This document shows, in pieces, positions 28,200 through 37,567 of a DNA stretch of 64,000 bases. The stretch spans positions 62,001 through 126,000 of the forward strand of contig NZ_JARZHF010000001.1 in assembly GCF_029891575.1 (NCBI RefSeq), given 5' to 3'. Numbering within the stretch: the stretch's first letter is position 1; each line of letters opens with the position of its first letter. The notes under the pieces were generated by a model. That model ran no database searches. It was not told where the DNA came from and was given only the letters and a program-made list of their open reading frames with translations. The translations under genes and the position numbers were made by a program. Origin of the DNA: Salipaludibacillus daqingensis. GTDB taxonomy: Bacteria > Bacillota > Bacilli > Bacillales > Salisediminibacteriaceae.

Positions 28200-28874
28200 T
28201 TAACTATCTTTCGCTAAGATTAAATCGAAAGCTGGTTCCCCTTTAAGTAAACCTACTGCTATAGCAGTGTAATTTTCACCTTTTTTCAGCTCCACATTTG
28301 GAACATTGAATATGGCTTTATCTTGCCCTGCCGGTCGTATATCTAAGGAATAGTCTCCTTCAGGTAATGTTTGATATTCCGTTGCTGAATTAAATCCAAC
28401 GTCCGTAACAACAGGCGTATCGAGGGAAAACACATCGACCTTCGGTGCATCTGGTGATAAGTGAAGCACCCTTAATTTTGCTTCATCCTCGACTGTTGTC
28501 AGGTCATCACTGAATTCTTTTAATGCTATGTCTTCCAGTTTGCCAGTAACGGCGATCGTTGATGCGCCTCCTGCAGTGAAAGTTAAATTTTCTTCTAATA
28601 CAGGCTCGCTTTTCTTCGGTTTACTTCCTGCTTGGAAAACTTTGATGTCATAACTACCTTCATCAAGTGGTAAATATTCACTTAATTCTTTGAATTTCAT
28701 TCCACTAATGACTTTATCTTTGTTAACATAGACATCAACTGCTGGTGCATCTGGTGACGCATGGAGGATACGTACTTGTGCTCCTTCTGCTTCAGCCTCT
28801 ACGTTCATCGAAAAAGGCATAGCCATCATGAAAAATGCGGTGAGAGAGAGTAGAATAATCCATTGTTTTTTCAC
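28200..28874 (-). CDS. secreted DUF4397 protein with two repeats
   Basis: About 224 residues. A cleavable signal peptide (KKQWIILLSLTAFFMMAMP, then NVEAEAEG) precedes two DUF4397 repeats, marked by VRILHASPDAPAVDVYVN and LRVLHLSPDAPKVDVFSL. These beta-rich domains occur on Gram-positive cell surfaces; function unknown. I choose the GTG at 28874 because AGGAGTG lies 7 bases upstream and the product then begins with a proper signal peptide; the frame extends 90 bases further but that would bury it. Confidence 0.8.
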   Translation of the reverse strand: MKKQWIILLSLTAFFMMAMPFSMNVEAEAEGAQVRILHASPDAPAVDVYVNKDKVISGMKFKELSEYLPLDEGSYDIKVFQAGSKPKKSEPVLEENLTFTAGGASTIAVTGKLEDIALKEFSDDLTTVEDEAKLRVLHLSPDAPKVDVFSLDTPVVTDVGFNSATEYQTLPEGDYSLDIRPAGQDKAIFNVPNVELKKGENYTAIAVGLLKGEPAFDLILAKDS

Positions 28875-29024
28875 TATTTTCACTCCTAACTTGTATTTTA
28901 CAAAGTTATCGTTTCCATTAATCCAATCCATTATGTATCTAAATGTAACATTACGTTTAATCACACATTCTTTCGTAAATGGAGTGAATAGAACGAATCC
29001 TAAAATTGAGTAAAGGATGATAAA

Positions 29025-30704
29025 ATGAAAAACCTTAAAGATTCCCTAAAAAAATTAGACGGTAAATCATATCGAGCGCTGAAATCCATACAAGGCGCAT
29101 ACACAGGAGAAACATTCACACTATTTATGGACTATGTTCAAGGCGATCCATTTGCCTCTCCATCTAGATTACGACTATTTATTCCAACAAAACATCTAGA
29201 TTTCGATCAAAAACAATTCGATACGCCAGCAAGAAAACGAGCATTTATACATTTTTTTGCTAAGGAATGCGCCAATCATATTCAAAAGACTAAAAATCCG
29301 ATTCGTGGCACTGGAAAAAGTGGATTAGTATTTATCGACAAACCAGGCCAGCAAGTCATTGATCGCACGGCTGTTAAAATAACCGACGAAGGAATTGAAT
29401 TTAGGTTGTCTGTTGGATTACCTGCACAAGGTCGGAGAATCCTCGGACATCAAGCGGCAACGTTATTGACCGATGTCTTGCCAACTATTGCTAACAAAAC
29501 GGTAGCTGACTACGATCGTAATCTCTTGAAACAAGCTTTGCTTCTATCCGATGACCAAGAGGAAATTCGCTATCAGCTAATGAAAAGGGATCTGATTGCC
29601 TTTATCGCAAATAATTCGATTCTTCCAAGGTTAAGCGGAATCAGTGATAAAGCCCTGCATGATGCCGTTCCTTTTCGAACCCCTGACAAATATGAAGTGA
29701 CCATTGATCTACCTTCTGGAAAAACAATTGTTGGCATGGGTGTTAAAAAAGGGATTAGTTTAATCATTGGCGGAGGATATCATGGCAAAAGTACTCTCTT
29801 ACAAGCAGTCGAACGAGGAGTATACAACCATGAACTTAATGATGGTCGAGAATTTGTTATTACTGATGATTCTGCCATGAAAATCCGTTCGGAAGATGGC
29901 CGAAGTGTTAGCCATGTTAACATTTCTCCGTTCATCAACAATTTACCTTTTGGGAAAAAAACGACGGACTTCTCTTCTCAAGATGCTAGTGGAAGTACAT
30001 CGCAAGCAACGAATATAGTTGAGGCATTAGAAATGGAACCAAAAACGCTTCTTATTGACGAAGATACAAGTGCCACAAATTTCATGATTCGAGACGCACG
30101 AATGCAACAATTAGTTAAAAAAAACAAGGAACCAATCACGCCATTTATCGATCGCATCCGCGATTTATATGATGAACACGGCGTTTCAACCGTCCTTGTT
30201 TTAGGGGGTTCTGGAGATTATTTTGATGTAGCAGATCACATTATCATGATGGACGAATATGTCCCTGTGGACAAAACAAACGAAGCAAAAAAACTAGTGG
30301 AGAAAATGAAAACAGACCGAACTGTTGAAAACGGTCAGTCATATAACATTCAACAATCTCGGCTCTTACGTCGTAAAGAAATTTTAAAACTATTTGATAA
30401 AAAAGAAAAAGTGGATAGTAAAGGTCTTCATAACATTAGAATCGGAAAAACAAATTTAGATTTACATGACGTGGAACAATTGATTGATCCAAGTCAAACA
30501 CAAGCTATCGCACTGATGATCAAACGAATCGCAAAAGATACAAAAGGACCTATGGAATTGAAAGAAACGATCGATACATTGTACAAAAACATAGAATCAA
30601 AAGGTCTCGATCATCTTTCCCCTTTTTCCAACCAGCACCCTGGTGACTTCGCGTTGCCACGACCATTAGAATTAGCAGCAGCACTTAACAGAATTCGCAC
30701 ATAA
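29025..30704 (+). CDS. ABC-class ATPase of unknown function (PF09818 type)
   Basis: 559 residues of the predicted ABC-class ATPase family. Walker A is GGGYHGKSTLL (about 249-259), a signature-like SGSTSQATN follows, and Walker B is TLLIDEDTSATNF. The long N-terminal region (DGKSYRALKSIQGAYTG, FASPSRLRLFIP) is characteristic of this soluble family and has no transport domain. Relatives include an RNA-editing-associated ATPase in trypanosomes, so a nucleic-acid role is possible. It stands alone with its own terminator, and the sequence gives no partner. Confidence 0.85.
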   Translation: MKNLKDSLKKLDGKSYRALKSIQGAYTGETFTLFMDYVQGDPFASPSRLRLFIPTKHLDFDQKQFDTPARKRAFIHFFAKECANHIQKTKNPIRGTGKSGLVFIDKPGQQVIDRTAVKITDEGIEFRLSVGLPAQGRRILGHQAATLLTDVLPTIANKTVADYDRNLLKQALLLSDDQEEIRYQLMKRDLIAFIANNSILPRLSGISDKALHDAVPFRTPDKYEVTIDLPSGKTIVGMGVKKGISLIIGGGYHGKSTLLQAVERGVYNHELNDGREFVITDDSAMKIRSEDGRSVSHVNISPFINNLPFGKKTTDFSSQDASGSTSQATNIVEALEMEPKTLLIDEDTSATNFMIRDARMQQLVKKNKEPITPFIDRIRDLYDEHGVSTVLVLGGSGDYFDVADHIIMMDEYVPVDKTNEAKKLVEKMKTDRTVENGQSYNIQQSRLLRRKEILKLFDKKEKVDSKGLHNIRIGKTNLDLHDVEQLIDPSQTQAIALMIKRIAKDTKGPMELKETIDTLYKNIESKGLDHLSPFSNQHPGDFALPRPLELAAALNRIRT

Positions 30705-30738
30705 AACAACGCAGCGTCCACTTAGGCGCTGCGTTGTT
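30705..30738. terminator. terminator between the ATPase gene and msrB
   Basis: AACAACGCAGCG, 10-base loop, CGCTGCGTTGTT, then TATTTTT. A perfect 12-bp stem. Confidence 0.85.
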
Positions 30739-30766
30739 ATTTTTCATAGTGTTTCCGAGTAATTCC

Positions 30767-31192
30767 CTACTCAAATAGTGACTTGTAGTCGCCATACCCT
30801 TCCGTTTCAAGATCTGCTTTCGGTATAAATTTCAATGAAGCGGAGTTAATACAATAACGAAGACCTGTTGGTTTTGGTCCGTCAGTGAACACATGACCTA
30901 AGTGAGAATCTCCTTCTTTACTACGTACTTCTGTTCGAACCATAAAAAGACTACGATCTTTCTTTTCTATGACTGCCTCTTCTTTAATTGGTTTTGAAAA
31001 ACTAGGCCATCCACAATTCGATTCAAACTTATCTTTAGACGTAAACAAAGGTTCTCCTGAAACAACATCAACGTATAACCCTTCTTCGAAAAAGTCCCAA
31101 AGAGGATTTTTAAATGGCGGTTCCGTGCCATCTTCTTGGGTGACTTTAAATTGAATAGGCGTTAATTTCTTTTTTAATTCATCTTTACTCAT
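30767..31192 (-). CDS. msrB: peptide-methionine (R)-S-oxide reductase MsrB
   Basis: 141 residues. The catalytic Cys is in [19 protein letters not shown] and [14 protein letters not shown] are family signatures. The two CxxC zinc-binding pairs of some MsrB proteins are absent, as in other Bacillus enzymes. It reduces the R epimer of methionine sulfoxide in proteins. I start at the ATG at 31192, two bases after the msrA stop, with GGGGTG 7 bases upstream. Confidence 0.93.
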   Translation of the reverse strand: MSKDELKKKLTPIQFKVTQEDGTEPPFKNPLWDFFEEGLYVDVVSGEPLFTSKDKFESNCGWPSFSKPIKEEAVIEKKDRSLFMVRTEVRSKEGDSHLGHVFTDGPKPTGLRYCINSASLKFIPKADLETEGYGDYKSLFE

Positions 31193-31194
31193 AG

Positions 31195-31725
31195 TTAGAC
31201 ACCCCATTTTTTATTGATAAAGTCTGCTCTTCCACTTCCTTTTCGATACATTTTATAATGGAAAGGGTTCTTTTTATAATAGTGTTGGTGGTACTCTTCT
31301 GCTGGATAAAACGTCGACGCTTCTTTGATTTTCGTTACGATTGGAGCTTGAAACTTACCGCTTTCTCCTAGCTTCTTTTTCGAATTTTCTGCGACTTTCT
31401 TTTGTTCCTCATCGTGATAAAAAATTGCAGTCGTATAGGACTCTCCTCGATCATGGAATTGACCACCTGGGTCTGTAGGATCGATTTGTTGCCAAAACAT
31501 TCGCACGAGTTTATCGTAAGGAAATACGGCAGGATCATACGTAATTTGAACCGCTTCAAGATGACCCGTTGTTTCGGAACAAACTTCTTTATATGTTGGA
31601 TTTTCTGTATGTCCTCCTGTATAACCAGAATGGACGCCATGAATGCCTGGTTGTTCATCAAATGGCGATACCATGCACCAGAAGCAACCACCAGCAAATG
31701 TCGCTTTTTTTAGTTCCTGTTCCAT
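31195..31725 (-). CDS. msrA: peptide-methionine (S)-S-oxide reductase MsrA
   Basis: 176 residues with the catalytic motif GGCFWC near the N-terminus and [18 protein letters not shown] and [10 protein letters not shown] downstream. It reduces the S epimer of methionine sulfoxide, using thioredoxin. First gene of msrAB, with AAGGGAGG upstream of the ATG. The pair covers both epimers and supports oxidative-stress repair. Confidence 0.95.
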   Translation of the reverse strand: MEQELKKATFAGGCFWCMVSPFDEQPGIHGVHSGYTGGHTENPTYKEVCSETTGHLEAVQITYDPAVFPYDKLVRMFWQQIDPTDPGGQFHDRGESYTTAIFYHDEEQKKVAENSKKKLGESGKFQAPIVTKIKEASTFYPAEEYHQHYYKKNPFHYKMYRKGSGRADFINKKWGV

Positions 31726-31755
31726 AGGGCAAATCCTCCCTTTCTTTTCTTATCA

Positions 31756-31932
31756 TTACCGCAAGGCTCTTGCTATTGATCCATGTTGATAGTAAAGAAT
31801 CAGACTAGCTTCCCGCGTCCAACTTTTCAGCGTTCTGGGGAAATTACTCTGCGTGACCTTCTTAAGCAGAGCTTGTGTTAAAACGGTGACTAATCTTTCA
31901 AACATCCGTTTTGTTTGTTCTCCCATAGCCAT
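31756..31932 (-). CDS. candidate 58-residue small protein upstream of msrA
   Basis: An uninterrupted minus-strand frame of 58 codons (starting MAMGEQTKRMFERL, containing ALLKKVTQSNFPRTLKSW and ending HGSIARALR). It is basic and predicted helical with no membrane segment. The site is weak (CTAGGTA before the first ATG; the second ATG at 31926 is an option). It ends 31 bases before msrA on the same strand and could be cotranscribed. No family recognised. It may be a remnant of a larger gene. Confidence 0.35.
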   Translation of the reverse strand: MAMGEQTKRMFERLVTVLTQALLKKVTQSNFPRTLKSWTREASLILYYQHGSIARALR

Positions 31933-31952
31933 TACCTAGTTACACATAAATC

Positions 31953-31969
31953 AAACATAGCTTATGTTT
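31953..31969. promoter_or_regulatory. operator-like palindrome
   Basis: AAACATAGCTTATGTTT: 7-bp arms around GCT. It lies 21 bases upstream of the 58-residue frame and 228 upstream of msrA. It may be a repressor site; the regulator is unknown. Confidence 0.3.
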
Positions 31970-32040
31970 TCAATATTATAACACGGGAAATGTTGGTTTC
32001 CTTGTTAGATGCTTGGCAACGTTTTTACAACGACTCATCC

Positions 32041-32069
32041 TTTTCATCGAGTTGAATTTCGTGTATGAT
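32041..32069 (+). promoter_or_regulatory. probable promoter of the riboswitch-transporter unit
   Basis: TTTTCA, a 17-base spacer, TATGAT at 32064-32069. Both boxes are partial matches. Transcription from about 32076 would give a leader of about 60 bases that contains the whole aptamer. Confidence 0.4.
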
Positions 32070-32084
32070 GTGACAGTGTATTTT

Positions 32085-32120
32085 ACGCAGTTCGGAAATT
32101 CCTGCGTTAACAAAACTAGA
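32085..32120 (+). ncRNA. preQ1-I riboswitch
   Basis: ACGCAG (P1), loop TTCGGAAATTC, CTGCGT (P1), then the A-rich tail TAACAAAACTAGAAGG that runs into the ribosome binding site. The stem, C-containing loop and tail match the compact preQ1 class I aptamer, very like the Thermoanaerobacter tengcongensis example with its GTTAACAAAACAAGG tail. In this layout ligand binding folds the tail into the loop and hides the Shine-Dalgarno, so control would be translational. It lies directly before a queuosine-precursor transporter, its expected target. Confidence 0.85.
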
Positions 32121-32134
32121 AGGAGAGACTTTTA

Positions 32135-32815
32135 ATGCCTAATGAAATGATTTGGATCATCTTTGCGGTGGTCAACTTTAGTATGCTTTTATTATTTTAT
32201 CGCCTTTTTGGAAAAACTGGCCTATTTGTCTGGATCGGATTTTCAACTGTTGTAGCAAACTTGCAGGTTATCAAACTCGTTGAACTATTTGGACTGGTCG
32301 CTACTCTCGGTAATATTATGTATGGCACCGTCTTTTTAGCAACCGACATTTTAAATGAAAAACATGGAAAAAAGGAAGCAAGAAAAGCTGTATGGTTTGG
32401 CTTTTCATCCCTTTTAGCAACAACGATTATTATGCAATTCGTATTGGCTTTTCAACCTCACTCTGATGACATGGCTCATGAACATCTTTCCTTTATATTT
32501 GAACTATTACCACAAGTTGTTATAGGTAGTTTGCTTGCGTACTTAATTAGTCAATTGTTGGACGTTCAAATCTATGCTTTTTTCAAGAAAAAGCTTCCTA
32601 AAGCCTCTCAATTGTGGATGAGAAATAGCTTTAGTACTGCAATCAGTCAATTCGTAGACACAGCAATATTTTGTAGCATTGCATTTTATGGCTGGTATGA
32701 TTTCGACGTCTGGTTACAAATTTTCATGACAACATATGTGATTAAATTTATCGTTGCCGCGATTGATACACCGTTTATTTATGTTGCGAGAATGATCAAA
32801 CCAAAACAAGATTAA
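32135..32815 (+). CDS. queuosine precursor transporter (VUT family, YhhQ-like)
   Basis: 226 residues with about six membrane segments. Family motifs are visible: a helix ending VVANLQVIKLVELFG, ATDILNEKHGKKEARKAV and the C-terminal FIVAAIDTPFIYVARMI. VUT/YhhQ proteins import preQ0, preQ1 or queuine for tRNA modification. The preQ1 riboswitch directly upstream supports this assignment strongly. It is monocistronic. Confidence 0.92.
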   Translation: MPNEMIWIIFAVVNFSMLLLFYRLFGKTGLFVWIGFSTVVANLQVIKLVELFGLVATLGNIMYGTVFLATDILNEKHGKKEARKAVWFGFSSLLATTIIMQFVLAFQPHSDDMAHEHLSFIFELLPQVVIGSLLAYLISQLLDVQIYAFFKKKLPKASQLWMRNSFSTAISQFVDTAIFCSIAFYGWYDFDVWLQIFMTTYVIKFIVAAIDTPFIYVARMIKPKQD

Positions 32816-32834
32816 TAAGCTGATAAGAAAGATG

Positions 32835-32870
32835 GTCCCCTTCAGATATTCGTTCTCTTCTGAAGGGGAC
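32835..32870. terminator. inverted repeat, probable terminator
   Basis: GTCCCCTTCAGA, 12-base loop, TCTGAAGGGGAC. A perfect 12-bp stem between convergent genes; only a weak T-tract follows on either side. Confidence 0.55.
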
Positions 32871-32925
32871 GTTCTATTCTCGCAGTGAACGAAAGAAAGT
32901 CCCCTCTAAACGTATGCCTGTCGAT

Positions 32926-33804
32926 CTAACCTACATATCTTTTTAAAACAGTATCCACGTGTCCTCCATATATTTCACCAAATATATTCAAATGAACGAG
33001 AAGGTAAAACAGTTGATATAACTCTTTTCGATCATCATAACCCCGGTCGACTGGTTGTGTATAAGCATATGCTTCATAAAAATCTTCAGAAAAACCACCA
33101 AATAATTCAGTGAATGCCAATTCTAGTTCATGATCCCCGTAAACAACCGATGGATCAATGAAACAAGGCTTCCCCCCTTTTGCTACCATCACGTTTCCTC
33201 CCCATAAATCTCCATGGAGAAGACTTGGTTTCACATCGTTAGCTGGAATCCACTCCTGTAACCTGTCCATTAGTTTTTCCATTCTCTGTTTTCTTTTTGA
33301 AGGCATATAACCTAATCGTTCGCCTAACTGAACTTGTGGTAGTAATCGATTTGAACGGTAGTAATCATTCCAATTAGTCCACCAGTTATTTTTTTGATGA
33401 ATTTCTCCAATATATGTATCGTTTCTGTAACCAAACTTTCTTGATGTTGCCTGGTGCAGCTTAGCCACCGCTTCTCCTAATTGTTGAGAGTAATGATTCG
33501 TTTTTTCCCCTTGAATCCATTCCATAACGCATCCACTCATCTGCTCATCTTCCGTTTGAAAAACACCGTATACACGTGGGGTTAAAACATTGCCTTTTTC
33601 CTTAAGTTCGGTAAGTCCATCCACTTCAGAATTGAAAAAAGTAGGATCCATCTTATCATGAGCTTTTATAAATAGCGGATACTTTGTTGTTTCCACATAA
33701 TACGCTTGATTGATTTCACCACCTGACACAGATTTCACTTGAACAATTTCTGCTTGGATTCCTGTCTTTTCTAATGCTTGTTTCATCCACCCTTGCGAAC
33801 TCAT
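32926..33804 (-). CDS. fructosamine/ketosamine kinase family protein
   Basis: 292 residues, aminoglycoside-phosphotransferase fold. SVSGGEINQAYYVE near the start binds the nucleotide. The catalytic loop is LLHGDLWGGNVM and the metal Asp is in FIDPSVVYGDHELEL, the fructosamine-kinase variant. It probably phosphorylates ketosamines formed by glycation, leading to deglycation or use of Amadori products. ATG with GAGGTG upstream. It stands alone. Confidence 0.87.
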   Translation of the reverse strand: MSSQGWMKQALEKTGIQAEIVQVKSVSGGEINQAYYVETTKYPLFIKAHDKMDPTFFNSEVDGLTELKEKGNVLTPRVYGVFQTEDEQMSGCVMEWIQGEKTNHYSQQLGEAVAKLHQATSRKFGYRNDTYIGEIHQKNNWWTNWNDYYRSNRLLPQVQLGERLGYMPSKRKQRMEKLMDRLQEWIPANDVKPSLLHGDLWGGNVMVAKGGKPCFIDPSVVYGDHELELAFTELFGGFSEDFYEAYAYTQPVDRGYDDRKELYQLFYLLVHLNIFGEIYGGHVDTVLKRYVG

Positions 33805-34020
33805 ACGTCACACCTCCAAAGTCGATTTAATTGGTTTTCAGCCCCTATCTCTTTATAATAAAGCTATAATATCTTTCTATGTTTATAGTTAACAAACTCG
33901 TTAACGCGAACATCTTCTAAGCTCCTTGGGGTAAGAAGGTGGAATTCCTTCTACTCTGTTTTTATTTCCATAGTTCCTATAATAAACGAGCAACGAAGGC
34001 TTGAAGAGGTGATTGCTTAC

Positions 34021-34443
34021 ATGAAACGAGAGATCGAACAGCTTTGGGCAATAAACAAATATGAAGTGATGATGAAAGGATATAACTATTATAAAGAAAT
34101 GAAAGTTGCAATGAAATCTTCTCATACTGCCGCTGATTTTCAGTATATTTATAGTAGGATCTTTGAAATAAAAAAACAACTTTTTCACCATCCAAGTGTA
34201 TTGAATACGATGGAACACATTTGGGGGTATTTCAAAAACAAAGCATCTTGTTCTGAAAAAAATACATTTCTATCGCTTATAAGTCAGTGCCAACACCCAT
34301 TTACGATCGATGAATACGATTTTTTTCCAAAACCCGTTCAACAAGTCATAGCATATTTATCTGCTCTTTTAAACAAATACCCTCAACCATATTTAATTAA
34401 AACTAGTTTATTTCGTCCAAGAAATGAATGGAATCATGTTTAA
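34021..34443 (+). CDS. DUF1722 (YbgA-like) protein
   Basis: 140 residues. The pattern WAINKYEVMMKGYNYYKEM at the start and PYLIKTSLFRP at the end fit DUF1722/YbgA, a helical domain found alone or fused to photolyase-related or DUF523 proteins. Function is not established. I use the ATG at 34021, with GAGGTG about 9 bases upstream, instead of the GTG 12 bases before it. It is followed by a small zinc-ribbon gene. Confidence 0.7.
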   Translation: MKREIEQLWAINKYEVMMKGYNYYKEMKVAMKSSHTAADFQYIYSRIFEIKKQLFHHPSVLNTMEHIWGYFKNKASCSEKNTFLSLISQCQHPFTIDEYDFFPKPVQQVIAYLSALLNKYPQPYLIKTSLFRPRNEWNHV

Positions 34444-34523
34444 GGTATGCATGATTCACACTCTCATTACCTTTGCCTTTGAGAACAGCACGTCCTATTA
34501 TCATTTTTAAAAGGAGGAATTTA

Positions 34524-34688
34524 ATGGAAACAAAAAACAACTGTCCAGATTGTGGTGGAACATTAGTGGATGATATTTGGGAAACAATCAACACGAAAGA
34601 CGATGGTACTTTCACCATTAACTCCTATTTGGCAAAAAAGTGTATCATGCGCTGTGGTTATTACGCTCCTATAAAAAAGGAAGAATAG
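34524..34688 (+). CDS. 54-residue zinc-ribbon-like protein
   Basis: ATG at 34524 has a perfect site (AAAAGGAGG, 7 bases upstream). The protein begins METKNNCPDCGGTL and later has KKCIMRCGYY; the CxxC and CxxxC pairs suggest a small zinc finger. No named family. It is followed directly by a good terminator. Confidence 0.65.
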   Translation: METKNNCPDCGGTLVDDIWETINTKDDGTFTINSYLAKKCIMRCGYYAPIKKEE

Positions 34689-34711
34689 ACGAATGTCTAC
34701 TCTTCCTTTTT
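34678..34711. terminator. terminator after the zinc-ribbon gene
   Basis: AGGAAGAATAGAC, loop GAAT, GTCTACTCTTCCT then TTTT. A 13-bp stem with one mismatch; the stop codon lies inside its left arm. Confidence 0.75.
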
Positions 34712-34758
34712 GTATTACAAGTTCATCTTAATTTTTGCAACGCATATCAAGCCAACAT

Positions 34759-35682
34759 TTATACAGGCAAGCGATGGAGTGCATTTTTATAGGCAAAACC
34801 TCGCACCTCATCTTCTTTGAATCTTTTTAATAATTCTTCAATCAGCGTTTGGTACTTCCCACTATGCTCTAAACCTGTTACTAAGCGACTAACACCGTCA
34901 AAGTCCGATCCTAAAGCAATATGATTCACACCACCAATGGAACAGAAATAATCAATATGTTTGATTAGGTCATCGAACGTTGCAGAATCTGTTTCATTAA
35001 TGAAAGGAGGACTAAATACCATTCCAATAAAGCCATTTTTCTGAAAAATAGCTTTCGCTTGTTCGTCATCTAAATTTCGTCGGTGAGGGCATATTGTTTT
35101 AGAGTTCGAATGACTAGCAATTGGATAAGTGGCCTTATCCATTACGTCCCAAAAAGACTTTACTGACAAGTGAGAAACATCTGTCCAAACTTTATTATCA
35201 TTGTTCATTCGAACGACTTCAAAACCAAGTTCGGTCAATCCTGCCCCTCGAGGTTCACCTATGCCATCAGCACATAAGTTTGCGTTATTCCATGTAAGCC
35301 CAATCGACTTGACACCAAGTTGGTAAAAGGTTCTGAGTTTAGTTAGATCGTTTCCAAACGCATCTGCCCCTTCCAAAGAAAGTACTGCTCCAATCTCCCC
35401 CTCTTCTAACTGGTGGATATCGTTCCAATGAACAATTTTTTTCATTTGAGGGTGTTTTTCAATGACTTCTGTATGAAACAAATCAATTTGTTCCAACGCT
35501 GTTTGGAATTTCATGTCACTAGGTATTTCTGGATCTACATAGATAGCAAACACTTGCAAAGCAACATTTCCTTTCATAAGACGCTCCATATTGACATGTA
35601 ACTCTGGGTCATCTGTAAATGAAATGTTGCGATGGTCGTGGAGCCTTAATAAAGCGTCGCAATGTAAATCAAAAACCTTCAT
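34759..35682 (-). CDS. membrane-dipeptidase family (peptidase M19)
   Basis: 307 residues. A zinc-binding HxD lies near the start (DLHCDALLRLHD). Further metal and substrate residues are in LSLEGADAF, TWNNANLCADG, SHSNSKTICPHRRNLDD and ALGSDFDGV, all family signatures. It cleaves dipeptides, including some with D-residues. ATG with AAGGAAGG upstream. It lies 24 bases after fumC on the same strand. Confidence 0.9.
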   Translation of the reverse strand: MKVFDLHCDALLRLHDHRNISFTDDPELHVNMERLMKGNVALQVFAIYVDPEIPSDMKFQTALEQIDLFHTEVIEKHPQMKKIVHWNDIHQLEEGEIGAVLSLEGADAFGNDLTKLRTFYQLGVKSIGLTWNNANLCADGIGEPRGAGLTELGFEVVRMNNDNKVWTDVSHLSVKSFWDVMDKATYPIASHSNSKTICPHRRNLDDEQAKAIFQKNGFIGMVFSPPFINETDSATFDDLIKHIDYFCSIGGVNHIALGSDFDGVSRLVTGLEHSGKYQTLIEELLKRFKEDEVRGFAYKNALHRLPV

Positions 35683-35706
35683 AGCTGTCCTTCCTTCCTT
35701 TTCTAC

Positions 35707-37095
35707 TTACTCTGTCGGTCGAACCATTTTCTCCAGGTTAATATATTCATCGAATTGCTCTTCTGTTAAATAACCTAGTTCAACAGCTGTTTCTTTTAAT
35801 GTTGCGTTGTTTTGAAACGCTGTTTTAGCAATCGTTGCGGCTTTTTCATAACCAATATGTGGATTTAAAGCTGTTACGAGCATAAGCGAATTTTTGACAT
35901 GTTTTTCGATAACTTCTTCATTCACTTCAATGCCTACAACACATTTTTCATTAAATGAGTCCATTGCATCCGTTAGTAATCTGACTGATTGCAAGAAATT
36001 ATAAATGATCACTGGTTTGAAAACATTTAGCTCAAAGTTTCCTTGGCTTCCGGCAAATCCAATCGTTGCATCATTACCAAACACTTGAGAAACAACCATC
36101 GTTAACGCTTCTGATTGCGTTGGATTTACTTTACCAGGCATGATCGAGCTTCCTGGTTCGTTGGCAGGAATCGATATCTCCCCAATTCCAGAACGAGGGC
36201 CACTGGCTAACCAACGAACATCGTTGGCAATTTTCATTAAGTCTGCTGCTAGTCCTTTAATCGCACCATGGGCATAAATTAGTTCATCATGGCTCGTCAA
36301 CGCATGGAATTTATTCTCCGATGAATAGAATGTTTCTCCGGTAATCCGACTGATTTCTTCCGCTGTCAAATCTCCAAATTTCGGATGAGCATTAATTCCT
36401 GTGCCTACTGCCGTTCCACCAATGGCTAAATACCGAAGCTGTTGGGCTGATTCTTCAATCATTTGTTCCGATCTTTTTAACATATGAACCCAACCGCTCA
36501 TCTCTTGTCCCAATGTTAATGGTGTTGCGTCTTGCAAATGCGTCCGACCAATTTTTATAACGTCTTCAAACGCTTTTGATTTTTCTTCAAAAGACTTTCT
36601 TAAACGAATCAACGCAGGAAGTAATTTGTGATGAACGTCTTTTAATGCAGCAATATGCATCGCTGTGGGAAATGTATCATTTGAACTTTGCGAACGATTC
36701 ACATCATCGTTAGGGTGAATTCTCGTTTCGCTATTAGCTTCCTGTAACCGTTCGTTTCCTCTGAATGCCACCACTTCGTTCATATTCATGTTCGATTGCG
36801 TTCCACTCCCCGTTTGCCACACGACGAGTGGAAAATGATCATATGTACCTTCAGCTCTTAACTCTTGGCATACTTCTTGAATGGTCTTCCCTTTCTCTTC
36901 ATCCAAATGATTTAAACGAAGATTGGCTGCTGCTGTTGCTTCTTTCAAAATAGTGAAAGCTTCGACAACTTCTCTTGGCATTTTTTCTGTACCAATTTTA
37001 AAATTTTCTAAGCTACGCTGGGTTTGAGCCCCCCACCACTTTTCCGATGGAACGTTTACTTCACCTAGTGTGTCCTTTTCTACACGATAACTCAT
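35707..37095 (-). CDS. fumC: class II fumarate hydratase
   Basis: 462 residues. The signature [13 protein letters not shown] is present, as are [28 protein letters not shown] and [11 protein letters not shown]. It interconverts fumarate and malate in the TCA cycle and is iron-independent. ATG with AAAGGAGG upstream. A dipeptidase gene follows closely. Confidence 0.95.
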   Translation of the reverse strand: MSYRVEKDTLGEVNVPSEKWWGAQTQRSLENFKIGTEKMPREVVEAFTILKEATAAANLRLNHLDEEKGKTIQEVCQELRAEGTYDHFPLVVWQTGSGTQSNMNMNEVVAFRGNERLQEANSETRIHPNDDVNRSQSSNDTFPTAMHIAALKDVHHKLLPALIRLRKSFEEKSKAFEDVIKIGRTHLQDATPLTLGQEMSGWVHMLKRSEQMIEESAQQLRYLAIGGTAVGTGINAHPKFGDLTAEEISRITGETFYSSENKFHALTSHDELIYAHGAIKGLAADLMKIANDVRWLASGPRSGIGEISIPANEPGSSIMPGKVNPTQSEALTMVVSQVFGNDATIGFAGSQGNFELNVFKPVIIYNFLQSVRLLTDAMDSFNEKCVVGIEVNEEVIEKHVKNSLMLVTALNPHIGYEKAATIAKTAFQNNATLKETAVELGYLTEEQFDEYINLEKMVRPTE

Positions 37096-37160
37096 GATTA
37101 TTCCTCCTTTAATTTGTCACCAAAATGATGCAATGGTATTCATACAAACTCTCTTGCACT

Positions 37161-37182
37161 AGAAAGCATAAGTCTGCTTTCT
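37161..37182. repeat. hairpin between fumC and the small membrane gene
   Basis: AGAAAGCA, 6-base loop, TGCTTTCT: an 8-bp perfect stem with no T-run. It may be an attenuator or part of the small gene's 3' end. Confidence 0.4.
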
Positions 37183-37242
37183 AATGCGCCTGAGCTTTAA
37201 CACCAGTCCACGAAAGCGAAGTCTCGATAAAGTTGACTATTA

Positions 37243-37398
37243 CTATAGAAGAATCATGTTAACTGTAACTACTTGTTGAATGATGTAAATAATCAATAAT
37301 ATCAACCCGACTGTGATGACAATTCGAAAAATCGCACCAACAACTCTAAGTAGAATAATACCTATGACGATGAGAACTAGTACCGTTATTAAATCCAT
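37243..37398 (-). CDS. 51-residue hydrophobic membrane peptide
   Basis: ATG at 37398 preceded by AAGGAGTG 7 bases upstream. The frame (MDLITVLVLIVIGIILLRVV and on) forms two closely spaced hydrophobic segments with a single Arg pair between them, ending VTVNMILL. It sits between fumC and acsA, upstream of fumC on the same strand. Function unknown. Confidence 0.55.
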   Translation of the reverse strand: MDLITVLVLIVIGIILLRVVGAIFRIVITVGLILLIIYIIQQVVTVNMILL

Positions 37399-37567
37399 GT
37401 TAATTCACTCCTTAGCTTTAAGGTACTTTTCTTTTCGTTAAAAATCAAGACAGAACTGTTACTTCCCATTTTTTTGTATAATCACTGTAATTACCGTTTG
37501 AAATTTCAAAATATTAAGTATATGATAATCATATATCGTACCAAGGCATTTATTGGAGGTGGCATGT

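Noticed and set aside
33901-34218. Two overlapping minus-strand frames opposite the DUF1722 gene
   Set aside because: Antisense shadows without ribosome sites; the plus-strand gene has a family match and a site.
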